Positions 42,660 to 50,563 of a stretch of 64,000 nt of DNA are shown one piece after another. This DNA is from Agrobacterium vitis. Lineage in GTDB: Bacteria; Pseudomonadota; Alphaproteobacteria; Rhizobiales; Rhizobiaceae. Under the pieces are notes generated by a model. The model had not been told where the DNA came from. It worked only from the letters and a program-made list of their open reading frames with translations, and ran no database searches. Location of the stretch: positions 123,328-187,327 of the forward strand of contig NZ_JACXXJ020000001.1 in assembly GCF_014926405.1 (NCBI RefSeq). The letters are read 5' to 3'. How positions within the stretch are numbered: position 1 is the stretch's first letter; each line of letters opens with the position of its first letter. The position numbers were made by a program, and so were the translations under genes.

Positions 42660-45170
42660 CTAAGTCTCAATCAGAATTTCGGGCACCACCTCTGGAAGGA
42701 TGGGGGTGCTGATCGGTGTGTAGAGATCGACATCAGCCGCAGTTCGCAACGTTGCGACAAGTGCATAACGAACCGCTCTATCACCCCTTCTCTGACCTGT
42801 ATTCTCGCGCCACCATCCGCCAGTCGGATAGATGGCGATAGCGTCACGCTGGGAGAGCTCGACGGCGTTTCCCTCCCAGATATCCCCATGCAGCGATCCC
42901 CGATTGCGAAGAACGGGACCAAGCGTCCAGCCTGCGTCTCCCGCCGCCCTTGCCGGCGGCCTGGCCCCGGCCGCGGCATTGATGCGACGCAAGAAGACAT
43001 CGGGGCGCTCGTCGCCCGGTTTCAACGCAAACCGCAATCCATGCGAAGCGTAGCTGTGACGGCGTGTTTGGCCACGCTCCCCGGGATTGGGCTCAATGAA
43101 ATAGCTGAGCGTGATCCGCAACTGGACCTGGGTTTCACCAAGAGCCTCGAGCTCCGCCGTCGGCCAGGGAAGCGCGTGCAGGACCATGTCCTTGGTCTCG
43201 ATCTTGCTGCCGACGGTCTTGAATGGTTGCATCTCGTTCTCGATGACCATGGTGACATCGTTATCGAGACTTCCAAGGGCGCGCACCAGTGATGGAACCC
43301 CGAAACCGTAACGCCGCATCAAGGCATTCTTGTTGATCCCGCCGAGATGGGCCTTCATCGTCGGCGTCCATTCGGCCGAATGGACGATCAGCGCTCTGAC
43401 CGTCTCGGACCACAGATCAGGACGCTGAGCCAGAACCTGCGCACCCATCCTTGCCGCAAGCGCGGTCGCCGCACTGGTCTCGCCCGTCGTGGTGAACGCC
43501 CGGTTCTCGGGCGTCCGATAGGTCGTCAGCAGCGCGAGATCGTCGAGGTGATCGCCGATTAGCGTCGCCGGATCTACGCCCAGATTGCCGCCCTCGAAGA
43601 CGACATCGGGTTTGAGAGGCCAATCGTAGTTCCAAGTGACGGAGGTACGGCTACGTGGCATGAGATCGCCAACCTGGGCCATGACACCCCATCCGTTGAA
43701 GACAGGGTCGGTGATCGCCGTCTTCTCGGTAAATGCCCCGACCGTGAGCACATTCCACGCCTGGGCAGGACTTTCGATCGGCGTGATGTCGTTGCGGACG
43801 AGATAATCGTTCTGATGGATATCCTCACGAATGTTGCCGGCGGAGACCGCAATCAGGCGTGGCGCATTATCGGCGCCATAGGCGAGTGCGTCGAGAGCCG
43901 CAGACCACGACGACGGACGGCCGCGCCAGTGATCGCCATCGCTGGTCAGGGCAAGGCAGATGGCGCGAGGCCGGTTCGGTGCAACGATCTCGGCACGCGC
44001 TATCGATTGGGCGGTGATGGCGCCGAAGAGATCGGGGTCATTTGCACCGTGGTCGGGCAGAATCTTTACCGACTCCAGTCGGTGCGTCAGGATGATCTGC
44101 CCGGCTCCGGCGAGAACATCGGTCAGGTCACCATAAATGGCAACGCCGGAAAGCTGGGTCCCATGGCCGCCGTGCCCCTGATTGCTCGTGTCTTCGACGT
44201 TCCAGCCGGGATCGAATGCCTGCTGATCCACTGCTGCGAGCGCCGGGAGGATCAAAGGGTGACGGCGGGTAGAGCCTGAATCGAGCAGGCAGACGGCGGG
44301 ACGGTCACCATCGGGGGGCACAATGCGGCCCGCCGTCTCCGCGGCCCAGGCGCGTTGCTCGGCGCCGTCCATCTCCATAAAGAAAGCCGGTGTATCGCGT
44401 GCGGTTCTTAGCTCTGCGATCGTGTCGGTGTGCGCAATGATCCGCCCGAGGGTTTCGGCGCTCGCGTGGACGATCAACACCTCCCGCTCCGGAAACTGAA
44501 GGGCGTGTTCACGCACTGGAAGCTCCAGTCGCTCTGCCGCAGCCGCAAAGGTGTCTCTGGTCCCGAGACGCAGCCAGACCTCCCACCAGATGGCCGTACC
44601 GGGCAGCGGAAAGAACGCCTCGTCATCCGTATAGAGGGATCTGGCCACCGCAAGACGCGCGGTCTCAAGCGAGGCCACGAGCACTTCATTCTTGGGTCCG
44701 TTGTTTCTTTCGACGATCTCACCGTCGACCTCGATCCGTTGGATCCGGTCCTGGTCGCGATATTCGGCCACCTTCTTGAGGTAATAGTCGCGCTGGCGTT
44801 CGGGGACGAAGACGGTGGCGGCAATCGCGTTCCCTCCCTCCCCTATCGGGCGAACGCTAACAAGTTCGATCGGAAACTTGCCCTGGCGGTTTTCGAGCTT
44901 ATCGACGATCTCGCTCTGGGATGAAGGGAGCTCGAACTCAAGATAGAAACCTGGCGTTCCACCCGCAAGGTCGGGCTCGCGAGCTCTTAATTGTGCTTCC
45001 GCGTCTGCCACTGCCCGGGTAAGGGCTTCTGTCAGCTTTACAGCATGCTGAGCCCTATCGCGCACCGGCACGGTTGCGCCGCCACCTCCGCCTCTGGCGG
45101 TGTAGTCCTGGATGTTCCCGTGACCGGGCAAATAAACGTGTGGGAGTGGACGCGGTGGTTCTTCTGCCAT
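42660..45170 (-). CDS. ietS: IetS-like subtilisin-family serine protease (toxin / defence effector)
   Basis: A protein of 836 residues. The S8 catalytic triad is visible: D297 in CLLDSGS, H336 in GHGTQLSG and S566 in GETSAATALAA. The N-terminal 280 residues and the C-terminal 200 residues are non-peptidase domains. No signal peptide, so it is cytoplasmic. In Ti plasmid pTiC58 the pair IetA (AAA ATPase) and IetS (subtilase) acts as a toxin-antitoxin and incompatibility module, with IetS as toxin. Related pairs were later found to protect against phage. It starts three bases after the ietA stop. Confidence 0.87.
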   Translation of the reverse strand: MAEEPPRPLPHVYLPGHGNIQDYTARGGGGGATVPVRDRAQHAVKLTEALTRAVADAEAQLRAREPDLAGGTPGFYLEFELPSSQSEIVDKLENRQGKFPIELVSVRPIGEGGNAIAATVFVPERQRDYYLKKVAEYRDQDRIQRIEVDGEIVERNNGPKNEVLVASLETARLAVARSLYTDDEAFFPLPGTAIWWEVWLRLGTRDTFAAAAERLELPVREHALQFPEREVLIVHASAETLGRIIAHTDTIAELRTARDTPAFFMEMDGAEQRAWAAETAGRIVPPDGDRPAVCLLDSGSTRRHPLILPALAAVDQQAFDPGWNVEDTSNQGHGGHGTQLSGVAIYGDLTDVLAGAGQIILTHRLESVKILPDHGANDPDLFGAITAQSIARAEIVAPNRPRAICLALTSDGDHWRGRPSSWSAALDALAYGADNAPRLIAVSAGNIREDIHQNDYLVRNDITPIESPAQAWNVLTVGAFTEKTAITDPVFNGWGVMAQVGDLMPRSRTSVTWNYDWPLKPDVVFEGGNLGVDPATLIGDHLDDLALLTTYRTPENRAFTTTGETSAATALAARMGAQVLAQRPDLWSETVRALIVHSAEWTPTMKAHLGGINKNALMRRYGFGVPSLVRALGSLDNDVTMVIENEMQPFKTVGSKIETKDMVLHALPWPTAELEALGETQVQLRITLSYFIEPNPGERGQTRRHSYASHGLRFALKPGDERPDVFLRRINAAAGARPPARAAGDAGWTLGPVLRNRGSLHGDIWEGNAVELSQRDAIAIYPTGGWWRENTGQRRGDRAVRYALVATLRTAADVDLYTPISTPILPEVVPEILIET

Positions 45171-45173
45171 CGA

Positions 45174-46160
45174 TTATTGCGACGCCGCTCCTTTGCGTTC
45201 GGCTATCGCGAGGGACAGATCGTTCTGGGTGATGCGGTCCCGGTCGGACAGGACGACGAGTTTCGCGGCGTCGGCCGCAGCGCGAGCAATCTCGGCCTGG
45301 CTCAAACCGGCAGCATCTGTAACCGCTTTTGTCCAGTTGATATCCCGGGTGTCGAAGCTGGAAAGGCGCGCCTGCAAAATCCCGGTCGCGACCTCAACGC
45401 TCGGCAATGCATACTCGATGACGTCATCGAAACGCCGAAAGAGCGCTGGATCGAGCAATTCCGGGTGATTGGTCGCCGCCACCACCAGACCGTCACTCTC
45501 ATCCTCTTCCAGGAACTGAAGGAACGAATTGAGGACACGCCGGATCTCGCCCACGTCATTGCGTTCTGCGCGCTTCGCGCCGATGGCATCGAACTCGTCG
45601 AAGAAGTAGACGCCTTTGGTTTCAGCCATGGCGGAGAACACAAGCCGCAACTTCGAGGCGGTCTCCCCCATGAACTTCGTCATCAAACCATCGAGCTGAA
45701 CGGTGAACAACGGTGTATGGAGTTCACCGGCGAGCGCAGCGGCCGTCATGGTTTTTCCGGATCCGGGGGGACCGATGAGCAACAGTTTGCGCCGTGGGGC
45801 CAGCCCATGGCTGCGAAGCTTATGTTGTTGTCGCTGCTCGAGAATAACGCGCTTCAAACGAGCTTCGAGCTCTGCTGGAAGGATCATGCTCGACAACCGA
45901 ACGTCAGTGTAGCGGACCGCAACCAGATTCGCGAGATCACCGCGTGGCTGCGCAATAGGAACAGGGGCTTTCTTGCGCCCGGAGGTACGGTCCTTGTTGG
46001 CGCGCGCTGCATCGACAAGCTCGCGCAGTTGCACAGCCACCTTTCCATGGCCTCTGCGAGCCTCACTCGCTGCAGCCTGCAATGCAATCGTCAGGAACTG
46101 CTCGTCGTCGCCTTCGACGTGGCTCTTCAGCAGCGAGATCAACTGCTGCGCCGTGGTCAT
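45174..46160 (-). CDS. ietA: IetA-like AAA+ ATPase (antitoxin / regulator of IetS)
   Basis: A protein of 328 residues. Walker A GPPGSGKT at 130-137, Walker B VYFFDEFD at 184-191, sensor-1 Asn about 231 and arginine-finger region FRRFD at 241-245. The N-terminal 90 residues are helical (AQQLISLLKSHVEGDD). In pTiC58 the homologue is the antitoxin of IetS. ATG at 46160 is chosen because TTAQQLISLL is the likely N-terminus; a start at 46211 would add 17 residues that overlap another frame. Confidence 0.87.
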   Translation of the reverse strand: MTTAQQLISLLKSHVEGDDEQFLTIALQAAASEARRGHGKVAVQLRELVDAARANKDRTSGRKKAPVPIAQPRGDLANLVAVRYTDVRLSSMILPAELEARLKRVILEQRQQHKLRSHGLAPRRKLLLIGPPGSGKTMTAAALAGELHTPLFTVQLDGLMTKFMGETASKLRLVFSAMAETKGVYFFDEFDAIGAKRAERNDVGEIRRVLNSFLQFLEEDESDGLVVAATNHPELLDPALFRRFDDVIEYALPSVEVATGILQARLSSFDTRDINWTKAVTDAAGLSQAEIARAAADAAKLVVLSDRDRITQNDLSLAIAERKGAASQ

Positions 46161-46441
46161 GACGACTGAGCTCGGTTCATCGGTCGAGCTCCTTCTGATT
46201 GAACGGTCCACATTTGCGTCATCGTGTTCCTCTCGCGGTGACTTTTGGGCACTTTCGAGAGATAGACGCCTCTCCCCAAGAACTGGTTAAAATCCAGTTT
46301 ATTGATCGCCATAGAGAAAAGCAATTTGAACGAAGCAACAGTTCCCAACATTCGAGACTGCAACGAGTCAGGCGCCGGCGCCCACGCTAGCTGTTCCAGT
46401 TCGTGGAGAATATCGACAGGAGGCCCGACCGTGACGTTCAT
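46157..46441 (-). CDS. Short unknown protein upstream of ietA
   Basis: A protein of 94 residues with MNVTVGPPVDILHELEQLAW then a moderately hydrophobic middle (VASFKLLFSMAINKL). No family recognised. The ATG overlaps the stop of the PIN remnant as ATGA, which is the arrangement of a real operon, but the C-terminal part overlaps the start of ietA. It could be a partner of the old PIN gene or a chance frame. Confidence 0.3.
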   Translation of the reverse strand: MNVTVGPPVDILHELEQLAWAPAPDSLQSRMLGTVASFKLLFSMAINKLDFNQFLGRGVYLSKVPKSHRERNTMTQMWTVQSEGARPMNRAQSS

Positions 46442-46770
46442 GATGTCTGCGCTCCCGGCGGTGCTCGATAGAGGATGATCCGTCCGGTCGGCAGAATCTG
46501 GGTGAGGAAATCAAAAACGCGGACGTTGCCGGTCAGCACGCTCGCCCCCAATTGACGCGCCTGCAGGAACACGAGGGCGTCATTCAGGAAGCAGCGCTCG
46601 TTCCCTGCCCCTTGGGCAGATTGCTCAGCCGGAAGAGCAAGCCGGCCAACACACCGGCCTGTACCCAGATCTCTGCATCCGGGGAATGTAGGCGGTGGTT
46701 CGGAATATCCTCTACCGTGGCTTCAATTGTCTCGAGGACAGCTTTTGTGGAGGCGTGCTTTGGGTCGAGC
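46438..46770 (-). pseudogene. PIN-domain (VapC-like) toxin remnant
   Basis: Leftward residues GRLDPKHAST, VLETIEATVEDIPNHRL, DAEIWVQAGVLAGLLFRLS and, after a one-base deletion near 46595, FLNDALVFLQARQLGASVLTGN, VRVFDFLTQILPTGRI follow the C-terminal three quarters of PIN-domain toxins closely. The N-terminus with the first catalytic Asp is missing (a stop lies just before GRLDPK). Both defects show an inactive remnant of a toxin-antitoxin gene. Confidence 0.6.
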
Positions 46771-46960
46771 CGACCGGGTCAGCCTGCAAGACATTGTAAA
46801 ATGACGACATCGTTCCCGGAGCAGCGGCGATGAGAACGTTTTTCTCTCCGCGCGATCGAATTTGGATTCATCTAGTTCGTCTATAGATTTTATAAACTGT
46901 ATCAATGAAGAACTGACTACTGTTTATTCAGTCGGCCCCTCAATATCGACGGAGAATGGC
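46771..46960. promoter_or_regulatory. Promoter region of the rightward catabolic operon
   Basis: A/T-rich from 46840 to 46940, unlike the flanks. It contains the dyad described at 46879-46899. GGAG at 46951-46954 is the ribosome-binding site for the ATG at 46961. Confidence 0.45.
46879..46899. promoter_or_regulatory. Operator-like motif shared with the leftward operon
   Basis: GTCTATA-GATTT-TATAAAC forms a 7-5-7 dyad (six of seven pairs). The 17-mer ATAGATTTTATAAACTG at 46883-46899 matches the reverse complement of 58418-58434 at 16 of 17 positions. It lies 62 bases before the first gene of the rightward operon. Confidence 0.65.
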
Positions 46961-47530
46961 ATGACAACGATCGACGGGCTGGCTCGGAGCCAGCGGATTT
47001 CCCGTTTGCGCATTCCGGACGAATCCGAACTGCCTGAAGATATTCAGGCTTTAGTTGATCGTCACCACCATGAGAACTGGGTTCGGGCGCTTTCGCTCAA
47101 TCCTGACACAGCTCGCCGCTTCACCGGTCATTTCGAGCATCTGTTCGCGGCGACGGGCAGGCGGTTGCCGCTACAGGATCGCGAGTTAATCGCCGTGGTT
47201 GTCTCAGCGACGAACGGATGTGGCGTTTGCGAGATTCATCACACGCGCGCCTTTGGCGACCTGCTCAATGATCCGGGTTTTGCTCGTCGGGTCGCGCTCG
47301 ACTACCACCTCGCCGACTTATCAAAGCGACAGCGGGCTTTGGCTGATTTGGCGGTCAAGGTGACTCTAAGCCCCAAAACTATCTCGCAAGCCGACTTCGA
47401 GAAGCTCAGGGATCTTGAGCTTTCCGATGAAGAATTATTGGAAGCTGTTGAAACAGCTTCCTGGTTCAATCACACCAACAGGGTCACTATATCTTTGGGG
47501 ATCCTTCCGGATGATAAATTCTTCTCATAA
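46961..47530 (+). CDS. AhpD-like peroxidase-related protein (CMD family), copy 1
   Basis: A protein of 189 residues of the carboxymuconolactone-decarboxylase/AhpD superfamily, the peroxidase-related subgroup. The redox motif CGVCEIHH gives C87, C90 and H94, a CxxC-x3-H active site. Members accept electrons and reduce peroxides or form part of oxidative pathways. A second copy at 48928 shares the fold and order. The pair flanks an acyl-CoA-dehydrogenase-like gene; such trios occur in organosulfur and sulfonate operons. ATG with GGAG at good spacing. Confidence 0.85.
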   Translation: MTTIDGLARSQRISRLRIPDESELPEDIQALVDRHHHENWVRALSLNPDTARRFTGHFEHLFAATGRRLPLQDRELIAVVVSATNGCGVCEIHHTRAFGDLLNDPGFARRVALDYHLADLSKRQRALADLAVKVTLSPKTISQADFEKLRDLELSDEELLEAVETASWFNHTNRVTISLGILPDDKFFS

Positions 47531-47583
47531 TAACCGATTTTCCAATAGTCCGTTTAAGACTTAAGGAGGACTAAAGGATCAGT

Positions 47584-48789
47584 ATGGGCACTTATTCCCT
47601 TGATGCAAAATTGGAGGCAGGCCAACATCTCCTTGATGAAGTCTTGCTTCACACTTTTCAAAGTCGCGCTGCGGATTATGACCGGGAAAACCGCTTCTTT
47701 TTTGAGGATCTCGCCGATCTCAAAGCAGTCGGGTACCTACAGGCAGCACTGCCGGTGGAATTCGGGGGCCGGGGGCTGACCCTGTCACAGGTACTGGCCG
47801 AACAGGCGCGGCTTTCTTATCATGCACCCGCCACGGCACTGGCAATCAACATGCACCTCTATTGGATCGGTACTGCTGCTTATCTCTGGCGGCGTGGCGA
47901 TCACTCAACCGACTGGATCCTCGAAGAGGCGGCAGCGGGTCGGATCTTTGCAGCCGGCCATGGCGAGCCAGGCAACGATCTTGGCCTCGCAGGCTCCAAC
48001 GTTGTGGCCGAACCACTCGCCGACGGTGGCTACCGCTTTCACGGACGGAAGATTTTTACCTCTCTTTCACCCGTCTGGGACTGGCTCGGAATCCATGCAC
48101 TCGATGCAAGCGATCCAGCCACACCAAAAATTGTCCACGCTTTTATTCGCCGGCAGGATCCCGGGCACCACACACGAGAAACCTGGGATTCGCATGGCGT
48201 GCGCGCGACGCGGAGTGATGATACAATCCTGGAGGGAGTGATCGCGGCAAAACCTTATGTAACGCGCGTGCTTCCAGCCGGCCCGCCGAACGATCCTTTT
48301 ATTGACGGCATCATTGCTTCGGCTGTTCTTCCGATCGGTGCTGTGTACTACGGCATTGCCAATCGCGCGTTCGACATCGCGGTGGAAACGGCTAAATCCC
48401 GCGTTTCTCCGGCACTCTCCGGTCGGACCTATGCCCATCATCCGCAAACACAGGTCGAAATCGCCAAGGCTTCTATAGAACTCGATAGTATTTGGGCTTT
48501 TCTCAGCCGCGTAGCGGCGGAATGGACCGAGGGCGTGGATCACGGGCTACTCTGGCCAACCAAGTTGCTTGGCGCCAAACAGCACGCTGTCGATGGGGCA
48601 CTCCGGATCGTTGATCGCGCCAGCAAGGTTGCCGGCGCAAGCTCGTTGCTCCGTCGAAACGAACTGGAGCGGCTGACGCGCGACGTCCGTTCCGGCCCCT
48701 TCCATCCGCCGAACAGCGACGCGACCCACGACCTCATTGGCCAGATCCATCTCGGCGTCTTTCCTCCGGCAGCGCTAGCCGCCGAATGA
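47584..48789 (+). CDS. Acyl-CoA-dehydrogenase-family flavoprotein (SfnB/DszC-like)
   Basis: A protein of 401 residues with the full acyl-CoA dehydrogenase fold: N-terminal helices with PVEFGGRGLTLSQVLAEQARLSYHAPATALAINMH, a middle beta domain with GYRFHGRKIFTSLSP, and a C-terminal helical domain. Catalytic Glu of true acyl-CoA dehydrogenases cannot be placed with certainty. In sulfur-source operons these proteins are often flavin monooxygenases (DszC-, SfnB-like) and not fatty-acid enzymes. Neighbouring AhpD-like genes and the SsuABC-type operon support the latter. GGAGGAC precedes the ATG. Confidence 0.82.
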   Translation: MGTYSLDAKLEAGQHLLDEVLLHTFQSRAADYDRENRFFFEDLADLKAVGYLQAALPVEFGGRGLTLSQVLAEQARLSYHAPATALAINMHLYWIGTAAYLWRRGDHSTDWILEEAAAGRIFAAGHGEPGNDLGLAGSNVVAEPLADGGYRFHGRKIFTSLSPVWDWLGIHALDASDPATPKIVHAFIRRQDPGHHTRETWDSHGVRATRSDDTILEGVIAAKPYVTRVLPAGPPNDPFIDGIIASAVLPIGAVYYGIANRAFDIAVETAKSRVSPALSGRTYAHHPQTQVEIAKASIELDSIWAFLSRVAAEWTEGVDHGLLWPTKLLGAKQHAVDGALRIVDRASKVAGASSLLRRNELERLTRDVRSGPFHPPNSDATHDLIGQIHLGVFPPAALAAE

Positions 48790-48927
48790 CATGGCGATCT
48801 TTGCAAGATTCGTTGGCGTGGCGGACTCATTGGTACTCGACGCATCGTGGCGATCGGGACGTAGTCGCCGCAAAGGGATTTTAACAGCGATCTCGACTTC
48901 AACCCCACAATCGGGAGACTCTCCATT
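48790..48927 (+). other. Spacer within the rightward operon
   Basis: 138 bases between two operon genes, moderately GC-rich, no terminator or repeat evident. GGGAG (48914-48918) serves the next ATG. Confidence 0.3.
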
Positions 48928-49551
48928 ATGAGCCAGGCAACAGCGCCCCATTCCGTCACGTCATCTCCCGTATCGACCGGGCAGTTGGAAGAGCCCGTTT
49001 CGCGTCTTCGCGTTCCGACAGAGGACGAACTGCCCCAGAAATTGCGCGACATCCATGTGAGGATTCGAAAGAAGTTCGGTTTTGTCCCGAATTTCCTGAC
49101 GGCGCTGTCTGCCAATCCGGGTACCGCTCTGCGTATTATGGCCTTCTATGAGCACCTGTTCGACCAGAGCAACAGCCATCTCAGCGCATCCGAGCGTGAG
49201 TTGATCGCAGTCGTGACGTCTGTAGCGACAGGCTGCAGCTATTGCGTGTTCAACCACCGCCCGGCGTTGGCAGCCGCCCTTGGAGATCGTGTGTTGGCGG
49301 ACCGGATTGCTCGAAACCACAATGATGTGACGTTGGCACCACGCGAGCGAGCGCTGGCCGATTTGGCGCAGAAGCTGGCCACTACGCCCCATAGTGTGGG
49401 CAGTGACGACTTCGCCCGGCTCCGAGCAATTGGGTTCAGCGAACCCGCGATTCTGGAGGTGCTGGAAGTCTCTGCTTTCTTCTCCTACGGCAATCGTTTA
49501 ACCATCGCATTGAACGTGCTTCCCGACCCTCAGTTTTTCGTTTCGGCTTGA
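48928..49551 (+). CDS. AhpD-like peroxidase-related protein (CMD family), copy 2
   Basis: A protein of 207 residues related to copy 1 but clearly diverged. Active site CSYCVFNH gives C103, C106 and H110. Both copies share the C-terminal pattern ASWFNHTNRVTISLGILPDD versus SAFFSYGNRLTIALNVLPDP. Duplicate AhpD-like genes around a flavoprotein suggest two steps, or a heterodimer. Its stop lies 14 bases before the start of the dehalogenase-like gene. Confidence 0.85.
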   Translation: MSQATAPHSVTSSPVSTGQLEEPVSRLRVPTEDELPQKLRDIHVRIRKKFGFVPNFLTALSANPGTALRIMAFYEHLFDQSNSHLSASERELIAVVTSVATGCSYCVFNHRPALAAALGDRVLADRIARNHNDVTLAPRERALADLAQKLATTPHSVGSDDFARLRAIGFSEPAILEVLEVSAFFSYGNRLTIALNVLPDPQFFVSA

Positions 49552-49565
49552 AGGAACACCGTCAC

Positions 49566-50462
49566 ATGACTGAGAAATCACCACATCCCGCCTTTGGTGA
49601 CGGCGCGAAAGCGTATGATGTGCCGGCATTCGGCCTGCAAATCCACACGGTTGAACATGGTTCAGGTGCTCCAATCGTCTTTCTCCACGGCAATCCCACG
49701 AGTTCCTATCTGTGGCGCCACATATTCCGCCGTCTCCATGGACACGGTCGGCTATTGGCCGTCGATCTGATCGGGTACGGCCAATCTAGCAAGCCTGATA
49801 TCGAATACACATTGGAGAATCAGCAGCGTTACGTTGACGCTTGGTTCGACGCCCTCGACCTAAGGAATGTGACGCTGGTTCTGCAGGATTATGGCGCAGC
49901 GTTTGGACTAAACTGGGCCAGCCGGAATCCAGACCGCGTCCGAGCCGTGGCCTTTTTCGAGCCAGTGTTACGGAACATTGATTCGGTGGATCTGTCACCG
50001 GAATTCGTCACCCGCCGAGCGAAGCTCCGCCAACCGGGCGAAGGTGAAATCTTCGTTCAGCAGGAAAACCGCTTCCTGACTGAGCTTTTCCCCTGGTTTT
50101 TCCTTACCCCTTTGGCGGCGGAGGACCTAAGGCAATACCAAACGCCGTTTCCGACGCCGCACTCGCGCAAGGTGATACTCGCAGGACCACGCAATCTTCC
50201 AGTGGATGGCGAGCCAGCAAGCACTGTGGCATTCCTGGAACAGGCGGTAAACTGGCTCAATACGAGCGATACTCCCAAGCTACTGCTGACATTCAAACCT
50301 GGTTTTCTACTCACCGATGCCATATTGAAGTGGAGTCAAGTTACCATCCGTAATTTGGAAATAGAAGCAGCGGGCGCGGGGATCCATTTCGTACAAGAAG
50401 AGCAACCCGAGACGATCGCACGCCTCCTGGACGCATGGCTAACACGCATTGCAGGAAATTAG
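49566..50462 (+). CDS. Haloalkane-dehalogenase-like alpha/beta hydrolase
   Basis: A protein of 298 residues, normal for haloalkane dehalogenases. The oxyanion motif HGNPTSSYLWR at 41-51 and the nucleophile loop VLQDYG with D108 are typical of the dehalogenase/DatA/LinB clade; Tyr replaces the usual Trp after the nucleophile, so one halide-stabilising residue is changed. The catalytic His is in AGIHFVQEEQPE near 276. ATG at 49566 is preferred (AAGGA 11 bases upstream). Its place in the cluster suggests that the substrate carries a halogen or a labile ester. Confidence 0.82.
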   Translation: MTEKSPHPAFGDGAKAYDVPAFGLQIHTVEHGSGAPIVFLHGNPTSSYLWRHIFRRLHGHGRLLAVDLIGYGQSSKPDIEYTLENQQRYVDAWFDALDLRNVTLVLQDYGAAFGLNWASRNPDRVRAVAFFEPVLRNIDSVDLSPEFVTRRAKLRQPGEGEIFVQQENRFLTELFPWFFLTPLAAEDLRQYQTPFPTPHSRKVILAGPRNLPVDGEPASTVAFLEQAVNWLNTSDTPKLLLTFKPGFLLTDAILKWSQVTIRNLEIEAAGAGIHFVQEEQPETIARLLDAWLTRIAGN

Positions 50463-50563
50463 GCAGAACGTTACCAATCATCCCTGAATCTCGGATCAAA
50501 ATATTCTCCTTCTGAATTTGGGCGGCACCCACAGACGCTGAACCTGTCAATGTCGAACGACTA
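50463..50563. other. Convergent gap between the two catabolic operons
   Basis: 101 bases where the two operons meet tail to tail. The A/T-rich part with CAGACGCTG and GAACCTG has no perfect terminator hairpin. Confidence 0.3.

Noticed and set aside
44991-46169. 392-residue rightward frame opposite ietA and the start of ietS
   Set aside because: Antisense to two proteins whose motifs and catalytic residues are clear.
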